Part shown: piece after piece, positions 9,580 to 18,819 of the stretch
Layout of the letters: each line of letters begins with the position of its first letter
How positions within the stretch are numbered: the first letter of the stretch is position 1
The notes under the pieces: generated by a model
Told to the model about the DNA's origin: nothing
Database searches by the model: none
Seen by the model: only the letters and a program-made list of their open reading frames with translations
Assembly (NCBI GenBank): GCA_023284085.1
Contig: JAKVHY010000010.1
Location: forward strand, 1-64,000
Length of the DNA stretch: 64,000 nt
From: Shewanella benthica
GTDB lineage: Bacteria > Pseudomonadota > Gammaproteobacteria > Enterobacterales > Shewanellaceae
Direction of reading: 5' to 3'
Translations under genes and position numbers: made by a program

Positions 9580-10347
9580 GTGGATTTAGCGACCCTGATC
9601 GGACTTATCGGTGCATTTGGATTTATCTTAGGGGCTATGGTCAGTAGTGGCGGAATCGCCATCTTTATCGATGTTCCGTCGGTGTTAATCGTGATATGTG
9701 GTTCTCTGTTCGTGGTCATGATGAAGTACAACCTCAAACAGTTTCTTGGTGCGATGAAAATTGGTGCTAAGGCATTTATATTCAAGATAGATAAGCCGGA
9801 TGAACTCATCGAGCAATCTGTAACCATGGCCGATGCCGCTCGTAAAGGTGGTTTTTTAGCCTTGGAAGAAGCCGAAATTAACAATAGCTTTATGCAAAAA
9901 GCCATCGACATGCTTGTTGATGGCCATGATGGGGATGTGGTGCGTGATGCCCTGGAAAAAGACATAGATCTAACCGAGGCCCGCCATAAAGCCGGGGTGA
10001 GTATCTTCCAGACTCTGGGGGATGTGGCTCCCGCCATGGGGATGATAGGTACGCTTATCGGTCTGGTTGCCATGTTATCGAACATGGACGATCCTAAATC
10101 TATTGGGCCTGCAATGGCAGTCGCCTTGTTGACCACCTTGTATGGAGCCATAGTGGCTAACATGATAGCCATTCCCATTGCCGGAAAGTTAGAGCTGAGA
10201 ATGAAAGAGGAAATGCTCAATCGTAACCTGATCATGGATGCGGTACTGGCGATTCAAGATGGTCAAAACCCCAGAGTGATCGAAGGTTTCTTAAAGAATT
10301 ACCTCTCAGAGAAGCAGCGACAGATAGATACAACGGACGGGGAATAG
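9580..10347 (+). CDS. pomA: Sodium-type flagellar stator protein PomA
   Basis: 255 residues, MotA/ExbB family, four transmembrane segments (about 5-22, 32-50, 150-170, 180-200) with a cytoplasmic loop between the second and third. With PomB it forms the ion channel that turns the flagellum. The N terminus MDLATLIGLIGAFG, the block DAARKGGFLALEE, GDVAPAMGMIGTLIGLVAML and the end AIQDGQNPRVIEGFLKNYL follow Vibrio PomA closely. Start GTG 9580 is set by GAGGAG (9569-9574). pomB follows after four bases. Confidence 0.94.
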   Translation: MDLATLIGLIGAFGFILGAMVSSGGIAIFIDVPSVLIVICGSLFVVMMKYNLKQFLGAMKIGAKAFIFKIDKPDELIEQSVTMADAARKGGFLALEEAEINNSFMQKAIDMLVDGHDGDVVRDALEKDIDLTEARHKAGVSIFQTLGDVAPAMGMIGTLIGLVAMLSNMDDPKSIGPAMAVALLTTLYGAIVANMIAIPIAGKLELRMKEEMLNRNLIMDAVLAIQDGQNPRVIEGFLKNYLSEKQRQIDTTDGE

Positions 10348-10351
10348 CCGG

Positions 10352-11326
10352 ATGGCTAAGAAGGTTAAGTGTGACTGTCCTCCACCAGGAGCACCTCTTT
10401 GGCTGGCTACCTTTGCCGATCTTATGTCGCTGCTGATGTGTTTTTTTGTACTCCTGCTAGCATTCTCTGAGATGGATGTGATGAAGTTTAAGCAGATTGC
10501 AGGCTCGATGAAATATGCCTTCGGGGTGCAAAATAAAGTTGAAGTTAAAGATATTCCCAAGGGGACTTCTGTCATTGCCCTAGAGTTTAGACCCGGGCGC
10601 CCCGAGCCTACACCTATCGAGATCATTAACCAGCAAACCAACGAGATGACTGAGCCCACACTGGAATATCAGGCCGGTGATGATGACAGCTCAGGTGGTG
10701 TGCAGCAACAGCGTGGTGATCAACGTGGTGGTGAGGCCTCGGCGACGGCGCAAGAGCAAGCCGAAGCCAAGGCCGAGTCTAAGGCGTCGGAATCTAAAGC
10801 GAGGGCAGAGGAGGAGTCTAAGGCTCAGGCCGCCGCTCAGGAAAACATCAACGACCAAGTGAAGAAGATGGCTCAGGAGCTCAATAAAGAGATTGTCGAT
10901 GGGGCAATTGAGATAGAGTCTCTCGGGCAACAGATCATCATTCGGATCCGTGAAAAGGGGGCGTTCTCTTCTGGCTCCGGCTTCTTACAGCCCAGGTTTA
11001 AACCGGTGATCCGTCGGGTTGGCGAGCTACTCAGAGATATTCCGGGGATCGTGACTGTGTCGGGTTACACAGATGACATGCGTATCAGCAACGAGCTTTA
11101 TAGCTCTAACTGGGATTTGTCGAGTAAGCGTGCGGTTGCCGTCGCCCATGAGCTAATTAAAGTGAGAGGCTTCGATCAAAACAGGATGAAAGTGGTTGGC
11201 ATGGCTAATTCAAACCCATTAGTCGACAATGATTCGGCGAGTAATCGGGCTCGAAATCGTCGAGTCGAAATAGCCATCGAGCAAGGAAAGCCCAAGTATT
11301 CCGATGAGATACTCGTTGGGCAGTAA
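10352..11326 (+). CDS. pomB: Sodium-type flagellar stator protein PomB
   Basis: 324 residues. A single transmembrane helix near 22-42 contains the ion-binding Asp in FADLMSLLMCFFVLLL. It is followed by a plug/linker, a long Ala/Glu/Lys/Ser-rich charged segment (about 125-170), and an OmpA/MotB peptidoglycan-binding domain (about 190-320, with VSGYTDD, NWDLSSKRA and NRRVEI). It anchors the stator to the cell wall and couples ion flow to torque. The charged segment is GC-rich and repetitive and longer than in many MotB proteins. It follows pomA after 4 bases, so the two are one operon. Confidence 0.94.
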   Translation: MAKKVKCDCPPPGAPLWLATFADLMSLLMCFFVLLLAFSEMDVMKFKQIAGSMKYAFGVQNKVEVKDIPKGTSVIALEFRPGRPEPTPIEIINQQTNEMTEPTLEYQAGDDDSSGGVQQQRGDQRGGEASATAQEQAEAKAESKASESKARAEEESKAQAAAQENINDQVKKMAQELNKEIVDGAIEIESLGQQIIIRIREKGAFSSGSGFLQPRFKPVIRRVGELLRDIPGIVTVSGYTDDMRISNELYSSNWDLSSKRAVAVAHELIKVRGFDQNRMKVVGMANSNPLVDNDSASNRARNRRVEIAIEQGKPKYSDEILVGQ

Positions 11327-11389
11327 ATTACTTGTTAATTGAAGCCCTAGTTCAGCCGCCGAACAGCTAATACCAATCGGTATAAATAT

Positions 11390-11417
11390 AAGGAAGTGCA
11401 GATGCACTTCCTTTTTA
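11390..11417 (+). terminator. Terminator after pomAB
   Basis: Hairpin AAGGAAGTGCA/TGCACTTCCTT followed by TTTACTTT. It closes the pomAB operon. Confidence 0.85.
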
Positions 11418-11534
11418 CTTTCTCGTCTTTATTCCATCCTTTAACGCCTTCCTTTTTTTGTTCTGGCTTTATCCCTTTGGCAGTCTGCTAGCACTGTGAA
11501 TTCAACATAGGCAATCTCTCTCGCTTCTTGGTGT

Positions 11535-11595
11535 AATACCAATTCCATTAAATTTATGGTCGCTGAATGATCACTTACTTAATGGAACTGGTATA
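11535..11595. repeat. Short inverted-repeat element upstream of thiI
   Basis: Left arm AATACCAATTCCATTAA pairs with the right arm TTAATGGAACTGGTATA (15 of 17 positions) across about 27 bases. The tip TATACCA-TTCC resembles the ends of the 268-bp MITE-like repeats at 18426 and 32991, so it may be a small relative. It lies about 50 bases before thiI and would fold into a stem-loop in a leader transcript. Confidence 0.55.
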
Positions 11596-11642
11596 ATACC
11601 GCCCAATATTATTTAATGGCTTTATCCCCCCGGAAGACCCTG

Positions 11643-13097
11643 ATGAAATTTATCGTAAAATTGTTCCCTGAAATCATGATGAAAAGCAAACCGGTAAGAA
11701 TGCGTTTTACCAAGATGCTTGAAACCAATATCCGTAACGTACTTAAGAAAGTCGATGAGACTGCTAAGGTTAAGCGCGAATGGGATAAGATCATGGTGAT
11801 GGTGCCAAGCGATAGACCCGATCTTATTGAAGCATTTGGGGAACGTTTAGCCTGCATTCCGGGTATTGCCCACATTCTGCAGGTCAATGAGAGTACATTC
11901 GAGTCGGTGGATGATATTTACCAGCAGACATTGGCCTTGTACAAGGATGATCTCGCGGGTAAGACATTCTGTGTTCGCGCTAAACGTGTGGGTAATCATG
12001 ATTTTAAATCAATCGAAGTTGAACGTTATGTGGGTGGCGGCTTAAATCAGTTCACCGAGGCTAAGGGCGTTAAACTCAAGAACCCCGATATGACGATCAA
12101 TTTAGAGATCGACAGGGAGAACCTTTATCTGGTGGTGAAGCGTATTCCTGGCCTGGGCGGCTTCCCTATGGCGACCCAGGAAGATGTGCTTTCGCTCATT
12201 TCTGGTGGTTTCGATTCCGGCGTCTCTAGCTATCAGTTCATCAAGCGTGGCTCTAGAACTCATTACTGTTTCTTTAACCTGGGCGGCGATCAACATGAGA
12301 TCGGCGTTAAGCAAGTGGCTTATCATTTGTGGCAGAAGTACGGTGAGTCACACAAGGTGAAGTTTATCTCAGTGCCGTTCGATCCTGTGGTGACTGAAAT
12401 TCTGGAAAGAATAGATAACGGTCAAATGGGCGTTATCCTCAAGCGTATGATGATGCGTGCGGCCACTAAAATCGCCAATAAAATGGGGATTCAGGCCCTG
12501 GTTACCGGTGAGGCCATGGGACAAGTGTCTAGCCAAACTTTGACTAACCTCAATGTCATCGACCGTTGTACCGAGCAACTCATTCTTCGTCCCTTAATTG
12601 CCATGGATAAGCAAGATATCATCAATATCAGTCGTGTGATTGGCACAGAAGATTTCTCTAAATCTATTCCAGAATACTGTGGCGTTATCTCAAATAAACC
12701 GACCGTGAAGGCTGTACTTGCTAAGATTGAAGCCGAAGAGCTTAAATTCTCTGAAGATCTTATCGAGCGTGTTGTCGATGCCGCCGTGATCATCGACATA
12801 CGCGAGATAGCCAAGAGCGTGGATGCGCAGATAGTGCAAACAGAAACCGTGGACTCAGTCGATTCCAGTGAAGTTATCATCGACGTCAGATCGCCGGAAG
12901 AGGAGGAGCGTGATCCACTCAAGGTGGATGGTGTTGAAATTAAAGCTATTCCTTTCTTTAAGCTAGCGACACAATTTGCCGACTTAGCCAAGGATAAGAC
13001 CTATCTGCTCTATTGCGATCGTGGTGTGATGAGCAAGCTGCAGGCGCTTTATCTTCAAGAGCAAGGCTATGAGAACGTAAAGGTATACCGTCCATAA
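11643..13097 (+). CDS. thiI: tRNA 4-thiouridine synthetase / sulfurtransferase ThiI
   Basis: 484 residues from ATG 11643; an upstream in-frame ATG at 11616 exists but [11 protein letters not shown] is the family N terminus. It makes 4-thiouridine at tRNA position 8 and supplies sulfur for thiazole synthesis. In order: ferredoxin-like and THUMP domains (1-165), a PP-loop ATPase with [10 protein letters not shown] (about 183-192), Cys346 in PEYCGVIS, and a C-terminal rhodanese domain with active-site Cys458 in LYCDRGVMS. Both cysteines of the disulfide/persulfide mechanism are present, so it should be fully active. Confidence 0.97.
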   Translation: MKFIVKLFPEIMMKSKPVRMRFTKMLETNIRNVLKKVDETAKVKREWDKIMVMVPSDRPDLIEAFGERLACIPGIAHILQVNESTFESVDDIYQQTLALYKDDLAGKTFCVRAKRVGNHDFKSIEVERYVGGGLNQFTEAKGVKLKNPDMTINLEIDRENLYLVVKRIPGLGGFPMATQEDVLSLISGGFDSGVSSYQFIKRGSRTHYCFFNLGGDQHEIGVKQVAYHLWQKYGESHKVKFISVPFDPVVTEILERIDNGQMGVILKRMMMRAATKIANKMGIQALVTGEAMGQVSSQTLTNLNVIDRCTEQLILRPLIAMDKQDIINISRVIGTEDFSKSIPEYCGVISNKPTVKAVLAKIEAEELKFSEDLIERVVDAAVIIDIREIAKSVDAQIVQTETVDSVDSSEVIIDVRSPEEEERDPLKVDGVEIKAIPFFKLATQFADLAKDKTYLLYCDRGVMSKLQALYLQEQGYENVKVYRP

Positions 13098-13200
13098 GCC
13101 CCTGTGCCAGGATTGTTATCAAGTGACAGGGCTATTTAGCCCATGTCTCAGTCGCTATCTTTAAGTCACTGAGAATTAAGTCGCTGACAATTAAGCTCAC

Positions 13201-13232
13201 AAGCCGTATCTAATCAGATGCGGCTTTTTATT
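13201..13232 (+). terminator. Terminator after thiI
   Basis: Hairpin AAGCCGTATC/GATGCGGCTT followed by TTTATT, about 100 bases downstream of the thiI stop. Confidence 0.75.
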
Positions 13233-13277
13233 GCCTTGTTTTTAGAAGAGCTAAATTTCCGCTGTGCGGTCACATCT

Positions 13278-13406
13278 TTATATATTGTTCATCAGCTCGC
13301 TGAAGCCAGTGCTCGTGTTGTAGCTGCTCACCCAATGACCTCCTGCCTGCTTAGCCGGGATTAGCGCCTCCTCGACATTATCGAGTGCATCATACAGACA
13401 CAAAAA
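13278..13406 (-). pseudogene. Possible gene remnant, minus strand
   Basis: A minus-strand frame of about 40 codons, ending at TAA 13280-13278, reads like coding sequence (VEEALIPAKQAGGHWVSSYN) but has no start codon with a ribosome site and abuts a minus-strand terminator. It looks like the 3' end of a lost gene, but no family was recognised, and a chance open frame is possible. Confidence 0.25.
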
Positions 13407-13438
13407 AGCCGCATCAGCTGGAAGTAAGCTATGCGGCT
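13402..13438 (-). terminator. Terminator for the 75-aa secreted protein gene
   Basis: Six A residues precede the hairpin GCCGCAT ... ATGCGGC, which on the minus strand reads as stem-loop plus T-run. It is placed just after the gene at 13481-13708. Confidence 0.8.
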
Positions 13439-13480
13439 CCTAGAACCTAAATCGTTAATGCCTGGCTTGGTTTAACAGTG

Positions 13481-13708
13481 TTACTCTGAACGCGTGACAT
13501 TCGCAGTGGCTTCAGCCGCTTGCTCTGTGGCTATTAGCATAGTGCTCATGTCTTCATTCAGATTTTGCTGCATCATCTCCATGCCCTCAGCAAGATCTGC
13601 GGCTATGGTGGCGTGTAGGTCCAGTGTGTCTATGGCGAATTCATCGGCACTGACGCTCGCTGCTGTAGTGAGAAGAGCGAGAACAAAAATAGTTTTAAGG
13701 TTTATCAT
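13481..13708 (-). CDS. Small secreted protein of unknown function
   Basis: 75 residues: a signal peptide (TIFVLALLTTAASVSA, cleavage about 21) then an acidic, Met/Ala-rich helical segment (DLHATIAADLAEGMEMMQQ). It has its own terminator downstream. It faces away from gcvA across a 180-base gap that could hold both promoters. Not recognised as a named family. A periplasmic or exported helical peptide is all that can be said. Confidence 0.6.
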   Translation of the reverse strand: MINLKTIFVLALLTTAASVSADEFAIDTLDLHATIAADLAEGMEMMQQNLNEDMSTMLIATEQAAEATANVTRSE

Positions 13709-13890
13709 ATTAAGACGCCTCCGGGCGGGTCATTCGAGTTGTCAGACACTCCCCTGTTACGTCGTAGAGGCTGTCTAACTATAGTCATTTTGTTGGTGCG
13801 AAATTTAACCAAAAACGCATTCCTTTACAAACGATAAAATGTAACAATACGGATTAGAAAAACTAATTAAAAAACGAGATCCTGATCACT

Positions 13891-14799
13891 ATGTCAAGAC
13901 GCTTACCCCCATTGAACGCGGTGAAAGCATTTGAGGCCGCAGCTAGGCATCTCAGCTTTACTCGCGCCGCAGAAGAATTGTTTGTCACTCAAGCTGCGGT
14001 GAGTCATCAAATTAAGGCGTTGGAAGAGTTTTTAAGCCTAAAATTATTTCGTCGCAAGAACCGTTCTTTATTGTTAACGGAAGAAGGCCAGGGCTACTTT
14101 CTCGACATTAAAGATATCTTCGTTCAACTTGCCGACGCGACCGATAGGTTATTGGCAAGAAGTGCCATAGGCTCCCTTACTGTAAGCATGTCGCCGAGTT
14201 TTGCTATTCAATGGTTAGTGCCAAGATTAGCCAAATTTAGCGAGAATAATCCAGATATCGATGTCAGGATAAAGGCTGTCGATGATAATGCTGCGCTCTC
14301 TGATGATGTCGATGTTGCTATCTATTATGGCCAGGGGAACTGGGCTGGTTTACACGCCGACAAGCTCAAAAATGAGGTGTTGGTCCCGGTTTGTTCTCCT
14401 CTTTTATTGAACGGACCTAAGCCATTAGATAAGCCAAGTGACCTTAAACATCATACCTTATTGCATGATACTAACCGTCATGATTGGCAAGCTTGGTTTA
14501 GACAATGCGGGATTAACGATATTAATGTGAACCAAGGGCCGATGTTTAGTCATTCTTCATTGGTATTACAAGCTGCGGCTCATGGTCAAGGTGTGGCCTT
14601 AGGGTACAGCGTACTTGCTCGTCCCGATATTAAGGCGGGCAGGTTAGTGTGTCCTTTCCCTGAAGTTTTAGTCAGTAAAAATGCATATTATTTAGTTTGT
14701 CAGCAGAATCATGCCGAGGTTGGCAAGATCGCCGCTTTTCGCGAGTGGATGTTAGATATGTTTGAAGAGGAGTCCCGTAGTGAACTGCTCCCAGGTTAA
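13891..14799 (+). CDS. gcvA: LysR-type regulator GcvA
   Basis: 302 residues. The N-terminal winged helix-turn-helix (about 1-65; PPLNAVKAFEAAARHLSF then TQAAVSHQIKALEEF) is followed by a substrate-binding effector domain with VDVAIYYGQGNW and PMFSHSSLVLQAAAHGQGVALG. These match E. coli GcvA, the glycine-cleavage activator/repressor, almost block for block. In E. coli gcvA is also followed by a DUF423 gene and rlmM, as here. The glycine-cleavage operon is not in the window. The next gene overlaps its 3' end by 20 bases. Confidence 0.92.
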   Translation: MSRRLPPLNAVKAFEAAARHLSFTRAAEELFVTQAAVSHQIKALEEFLSLKLFRRKNRSLLLTEEGQGYFLDIKDIFVQLADATDRLLARSAIGSLTVSMSPSFAIQWLVPRLAKFSENNPDIDVRIKAVDDNAALSDDVDVAIYYGQGNWAGLHADKLKNEVLVPVCSPLLLNGPKPLDKPSDLKHHTLLHDTNRHDWQAWFRQCGINDINVNQGPMFSHSSLVLQAAAHGQGVALGYSVLARPDIKAGRLVCPFPEVLVSKNAYYLVCQQNHAEVGKIAAFREWMLDMFEEESRSELLPG

Positions 14800-15517
14800 T
14801 AAATCTCGTGAAGATGAAGCGCCCGTAGAGAGTCAATGTTTTCTGATTAAAGCGCCTCTAGAAACTGAAGACCTTTTAGAGAGTGAGTGTGTGCTCGATG
14901 GAACTCCCAATGAGACCTTGATCATTTTCACCCATGGTGCCGGCGCTAGTATGCACAGTGACTTTATGCAAGATATGGTGAAAGGACTCCTGGGTAAAGG
15001 TGCCGAGCATGGCATAGGTGTGCTTAGATTCAATTTTCCCTATATGCGAGCCAATGCCTTAGACGGCAAGCGTCGTCCACCGGATCGCGCCCCTAAGATA
15101 CTCAAAGATTTTAATATTCACATCAAAGCCATCAAACAAGAGTACGCACCTATGCGAATCATCTTGATGGGGAAGTCTATGGGAGGACGCATGGCGGCCA
15201 TTCTTGCGGCCGACACGCCTGTTGATGGTGTGATCTGCTTAGGGTACCCCTTCATTCCACTAAAAGGCGGCGAGCCAAGGCTTGCACCCATCGAAGAGTG
15301 TCAGGCACCTCTGTGTGTCATTCAGGGTGAGAGAGATAAGTTTGGCGGGAAGGGGCAAGTTGAACTCTGGTCTGTGATGGAGAAGGTCAGATTACATTGG
15401 TTAACCGACGGCGATCATAGTTTTAAACCAAGAAAGTCGTCAGGGACCAGCCAAGAGGCTAACCTTAATGCTGCAATTTCTCATAGTATCGATTTTATCA
15501 GGGGGCTAGATGCGTAA
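14780..15517 (+). CDS. Alpha/beta-hydrolase family protein
   Basis: About 245 residues from GTG 14780, chosen because GGAG (14769-14772) lies eight bases upstream; a TTG at 14762 in the same frame is less likely. It overlaps the gcvA end. The fold markers are an early FTHGAGASMHSDFM oxyanion segment, the nucleophile elbow GKSMGGRMA (Ser near 130), a late Asp in QGERDKFGG and His in DGDHSF, giving a complete Ser-Asp-His triad. It belongs to the small KANL3/Tex30-like hydrolase group. Substrate is unknown. The next gene overlaps by 8 bases, suggesting coupled translation. Confidence 0.85.
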   Translation: MNCSQVNKSREDEAPVESQCFLIKAPLETEDLLESECVLDGTPNETLIIFTHGAGASMHSDFMQDMVKGLLGKGAEHGIGVLRFNFPYMRANALDGKRRPPDRAPKILKDFNIHIKAIKQEYAPMRIILMGKSMGGRMAAILAADTPVDGVICLGYPFIPLKGGEPRLAPIEECQAPLCVIQGERDKFGGKGQVELWSVMEKVRLHWLTDGDHSFKPRKSSGTSQEANLNAAISHSIDFIRGLDA

Positions 15518-15899
15518 AGGGTTTCTATTATTGGCGGCGTTGAGCGGCTTCATGTCGGTGGCTTTCGGCGCCTTTGGTGCTCACGGCTTAAAACAGATTG
15601 CCACGCCGGAGATGATTGCTATCTTCAACTTAGGAGTGGAATACCAGTTTTACCATACCTTTGCCTTAATCGCCGTGGCCTTTGCGGGACATTGGCTACC
15701 GTCTAGATTGATCGATTGGGCGGGTTATCTGTTTATGGGGGGCATAGTGCTGTTCTCCGGCTCTCTGTATGCCTATGCAATACTGGGGGCTAAATGGACC
15801 GGACCGATAACGCCTATTGGCGGTTTCTGTTTACTCTTGGGCTGGCTATTTATTGCATTGGCAGTGTGGCGTAACAGAGTGGTCGAACTCGACGATTAA
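15510..15899 (+). CDS. ygdD: DUF423 inner-membrane protein (YgdD-like)
   Basis: 129 residues with four predicted membrane helices (about 4-24, 45-64, 72-91, 98-120). GAFGAHGLK and the Tyr/His-rich GVEYQFYHTFALI are the family signature. Function unknown; in E. coli the homologue also sits between gcvA and rlmM. It begins inside the end of the hydrolase gene (ATG 15510), so it is part of the gcvA operon. Confidence 0.92.
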   Translation: MRKGFLLLAALSGFMSVAFGAFGAHGLKQIATPEMIAIFNLGVEYQFYHTFALIAVAFAGHWLPSRLIDWAGYLFMGGIVLFSGSLYAYAILGAKWTGPITPIGGFCLLLGWLFIALAVWRNRVVELDD

Positions 15900-16090
15900 A
15901 CGATAAAGCTCGCTCTGGTGTGATGCGCTAGCGTCAGAGTTGGCCGAATAACTTAGACAGTGTAGAATGGCGGCCATTATGAATATGGTCGCCATTTTTG
16001 TTTACACATGCCGATTTAGTATTCGTGTCGACTTAATATTCGCAAAAATCAATATTGCAATGTCAGTATTGGCTAGCTTCAGGAATGTAG

Positions 16091-17173
16091 ATGATTAACC
16101 TATTTTTGTTTTGTCGTGCAGGCTATGAGAAAGATTGTGCTGCAGAGATACAACACCGCGCCGCAGCGCTCGACATTGGTGGTTTCGTAAAAACCAATAA
16201 GAATGATGCCTATGTGATTTTTCAGTGCTTCAAGGATGGGGACGCTGATATCTTGGTGCAGAAGATCAAATTAAACTCTTTGATCTTTGCCAGGCAGATG
16301 TTTGCGGCAACTGAGTTGCTAAAGAAACTACCGGAACAAGACCGAATCTCACCCATCCTCGAAGCCTTGTCAAAAATATCTTATGCGGGTGAGCTAAGGG
16401 TTGAGACGCCTGATACCAACGAGGCGAAAGAACTGTCGACTTTCTGTCGTAAGTTTACCGTACCATTAAGACAAAAATTAAAAAAAGCGGGCATCTTGCT
16501 CGAAAAAGAAAACCCTAAACGTCCTATTCTCCATGTCTGTTTCGTGGCGCCAGGAACGGCTTATGTTGGATTTTCTTTGAGCAATAATAGCTCGCCCTAT
16601 GCTTGCGGCATCCCCAGACTCAAGATGGCAGCGGAAGCGCCTAGCCGTTCAACGCTGAAATTGGATGAGGCTTTTATCCATTTTATTCCTAAAGATGAGC
16701 ATGAGACACGCTTGACCAGTGGCATGCATACGGTTGACTTGGGGGCTTGCCCTGGTGGTTGGACCTATCAATTGGTGCGTCGTGGCATGTTTGTGGCGGC
16801 CGTTGATAACGGGGCAATGGATCAAGGGTTAATGGATACCGGTCAAGTTAAACATTACCAAGCCGATGGTTTTCGTTTCGAGCCACCGAGAAAGAACATT
16901 TATTGGCTGGTGTGTGACATGATTGAGAAGCCGTCACGGGTAGCCGAGCTTATCGAAGCTTGGGCGATCAATGGTTGGTTTAAAGAGGCTATCTTCAACC
17001 TTAAATTGCCGATGAAAAGCAGATATAAAGATGTTTCGATCATCCTTGAGACCATGAGTGAGATCTTAAAGGAAAATGACGTCAAGGATTTTGAGCTTTC
17101 TTGTAAGCATCTCTATCACGATCGTGATGAGGTGACTGTGCACCTGAGGTTAAATCCTACTAAAGGTTTCTAA
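16091..17173 (+). CDS. rlmM: 23S rRNA 2'-O-ribose methyltransferase RlmM
   Basis: 360 residues. It methylates C2498 of 23S rRNA using S-adenosylmethionine. An N-terminal THUMP-like region (1-180) precedes a Rossmann methyltransferase domain with the SAM loop [13 protein letters not shown] and the conserved segments [24 protein letters not shown] and [12 protein letters not shown] 16091 has AGGA six bases upstream. It is separated from the DUF423 gene by 191 bases, so it may have its own promoter, although the gene order matches E. coli. Confidence 0.96.
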   Translation: MINLFLFCRAGYEKDCAAEIQHRAAALDIGGFVKTNKNDAYVIFQCFKDGDADILVQKIKLNSLIFARQMFAATELLKKLPEQDRISPILEALSKISYAGELRVETPDTNEAKELSTFCRKFTVPLRQKLKKAGILLEKENPKRPILHVCFVAPGTAYVGFSLSNNSSPYACGIPRLKMAAEAPSRSTLKLDEAFIHFIPKDEHETRLTSGMHTVDLGACPGGWTYQLVRRGMFVAAVDNGAMDQGLMDTGQVKHYQADGFRFEPPRKNIYWLVCDMIEKPSRVAELIEAWAINGWFKEAIFNLKLPMKSRYKDVSIILETMSEILKENDVKDFELSCKHLYHDRDEVTVHLRLNPTKGF

Positions 17174-17195
17174 GTCAGAGAAGGCACTAGGGAAT

Positions 17196-17225
17196 AAGTT
17201 CCTAGGTTCTAGAACCTAGGAACTT
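17196..17225. repeat. 30-bp perfect palindrome of the CTAGGTT repeat family
   Basis: The half-site AAGTTCCTAGGTTCT is followed immediately by its exact reverse complement, with no loop. It lies in the 60-base gap between the convergent rlmM and isocitrate dehydrogenase genes. A GAGTCTTTTT run follows, so it could also act as an rlmM terminator. It shares its sequence with the repeats at 6085 and 39119. Confidence 0.85.
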
Positions 17226-17233
17226 GAGTCTTT

Positions 17234-18241
17234 TTACAGACGATCGATCACAGCTTGAGTGAAATCAGTCGTACCATGAGTACCACCTAAATCACGTGTA
17301 GTGCGGTCGCCTTCGGCGATCACCGCAGTTACAGCAGCGCGAATTTTTTCAGCTTTGTCTGCCATGCCCAGATATTCAAGCATCTGGATAGAAGCCAAGA
17401 TAACTGAGGTTGGGTTAGCTAAGTTCTTACCGGCAATATCCGGTGCACTACCATGTACAGCCTCAAAAATAGCCGCATCTTTACCTATGTTAGCCCCCGG
17501 AGCCATACCTAGGCCGCCAACTAAACCGGCACAAAGATCTGACAGAATGTCACCGAATAAGTTAGTGGTAACGATAACGTCGAAGATTTCCGGGTTCATG
17601 ACCAATTTCATACACGTTGCATCGACAATCATCTCATCTGTGGTGATGTCGGGGTAACGCAGGCTCACTTCACGAGCGACTTTCAGGAACAGACCCGAAG
17701 TTGACTTCATGATGTTAGCTTTATGAACTATGGTGACTTTCTTGCGATTTTCTTTGCGCGCTAGTTCGTAAGCAAATACTGTGATCTGTTCCGCACCCTT
17801 ACGCGTGATGATACTGGTCGCTTCGGCTGTTGAACCATCTGCAGAAAGCGTCTGACCTAGACCCGAATACATGCCTTCGGTATTTTCACGTACTGTGATG
17901 ATGTCTATGTTGTCATAACGCGCTTGTGTACCTTTAAAAGACACGACTGGGCGGATATTGGCATAAAGACAAAACTTCTTACGCAAGGTCACATTGATTG
18001 AGGTAAAACCTTCACCAACTGGGGTCGTTAACGGACCTTTAAGAGTGATCTTGTTCTTCTCGATCATATCGAGAGTGCGCTGAGGTAGTAATTCCCCATA
18101 CTTTTCTAGTGCAGTTAAACCCGCATCGGTAAATTCATATTCGAAATCACAACCTGCTTTATCGAGGATCTTAATTGCTGCGTCGATAATACTAGGTCCA
18201 ATCCCATCACCAGGGATCACGGTTATCATTCTTTTTGACAT
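17234..18241 (-). CDS. NAD-type isocitrate dehydrogenase
   Basis: 335 residues. ATG at 18241-18239 is preferred over 18256 because GGAAGGA lies about seven bases before it and MSKRMITVIPGDGIG is the family start. It oxidatively decarboxylates isocitrate in the TCA cycle. The substrate loop SINVTLRK (Ser, Asn, Arg) identifies isocitrate rather than isopropylmalate as substrate; the metal-binding Asp residues in LFGDILSDL and the coenzyme loop HGSAPDIAGK are present. The short length fits the NAD-linked, eukaryote-like class. A homoisocitrate-type enzyme is a less likely alternative. Confidence 0.88.
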   Translation of the reverse strand: MSKRMITVIPGDGIGPSIIDAAIKILDKAGCDFEYEFTDAGLTALEKYGELLPQRTLDMIEKNKITLKGPLTTPVGEGFTSINVTLRKKFCLYANIRPVVSFKGTQARYDNIDIITVRENTEGMYSGLGQTLSADGSTAEATSIITRKGAEQITVFAYELARKENRKKVTIVHKANIMKSTSGLFLKVAREVSLRYPDITTDEMIVDATCMKLVMNPEIFDVIVTTNLFGDILSDLCAGLVGGLGMAPGANIGKDAAIFEAVHGSAPDIAGKNLANPTSVILASIQMLEYLGMADKAEKIRAAVTAVIAEGDRTTRDLGGTHGTTDFTQAVIDRL

Positions 18242-18425
18242 GGAGAATCCTTCCACGGTTGGTCGTTACTGCTACTGTCTGGCCCTTCCTAAACAGGGGG
18301 GCTACGACTAGGAATTATTTCTTATTGTTCACATCTTTATTTTAAACACTTTTATACATTTTTCACAGAAAATAGTGAGCAATCTCACGTTTTTTTATGT
18401 AGTGTAACTTGCATTAAATATGGCT

Positions 18426-18693
18426 TATACCATTCCGAGTAAGTATCTGATAATTCAGCGGGAGTTCAAAGCACTGTAGGCAAGACGAATGTTTGAAGCT
18501 AATAGTTATTCTATATCGAGAACATTCAACGTAGCATAAAGGGCTTTGAAACCCGCACTGCGTGAGGCTCTCAGTGTTTCCACTTCTGTGTTACATTGAC
18601 TTAAAAGGGAATAACCTTTTCCTCATCAATGTGTCTTGAATTGAAAAAACTGAGAGTCTCTGAACTGACCAGATACTTATATGGAATGGTATA
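18426..18693. mobile_element. MITE-like 268-bp element, copy 1
   Basis: The ends form terminal inverted repeats: TATACCATTCCGAGTAAG on the left and a reverse complement beginning TATACCATTCCATATAAG on the right. The interior has a second inverted pair, GCGGGAGTTCAAAGC against GCTTTGAAACCCGC. It encodes no protein. A second copy at 32991-33258 has the same length and about 11 differences by hand count. It lies in the 578-base gap upstream of the S9 peptidase. Any target duplication would be TA or shorter. Confidence 0.85.
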
Positions 18694-18819
18694 ATGACAA
18701 TGATCGATCGTTAAAGGTTAAAAAAGACGACTTTAGTCTAGTATCTCTAATAAAAAATACAGTAAAAAATATAATAAAAAACCAATCAAAACCTAAAAAC
18801 AGTTAACACAATAAGAAAA

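Noticed and set aside
9543..10235. A 230-codon open frame on the minus strand opposite pomA
   Set aside because: It is fully antisense to a clear PomA, with Met/Ile/Ser/Pro-rich composition typical of shadow frames and no recognisable domain.
12491..12991. A 166-codon minus-strand frame opposite thiI
   Set aside because: Ser/Thr/Ile-rich shadow of a highly conserved gene, no ribosome site.
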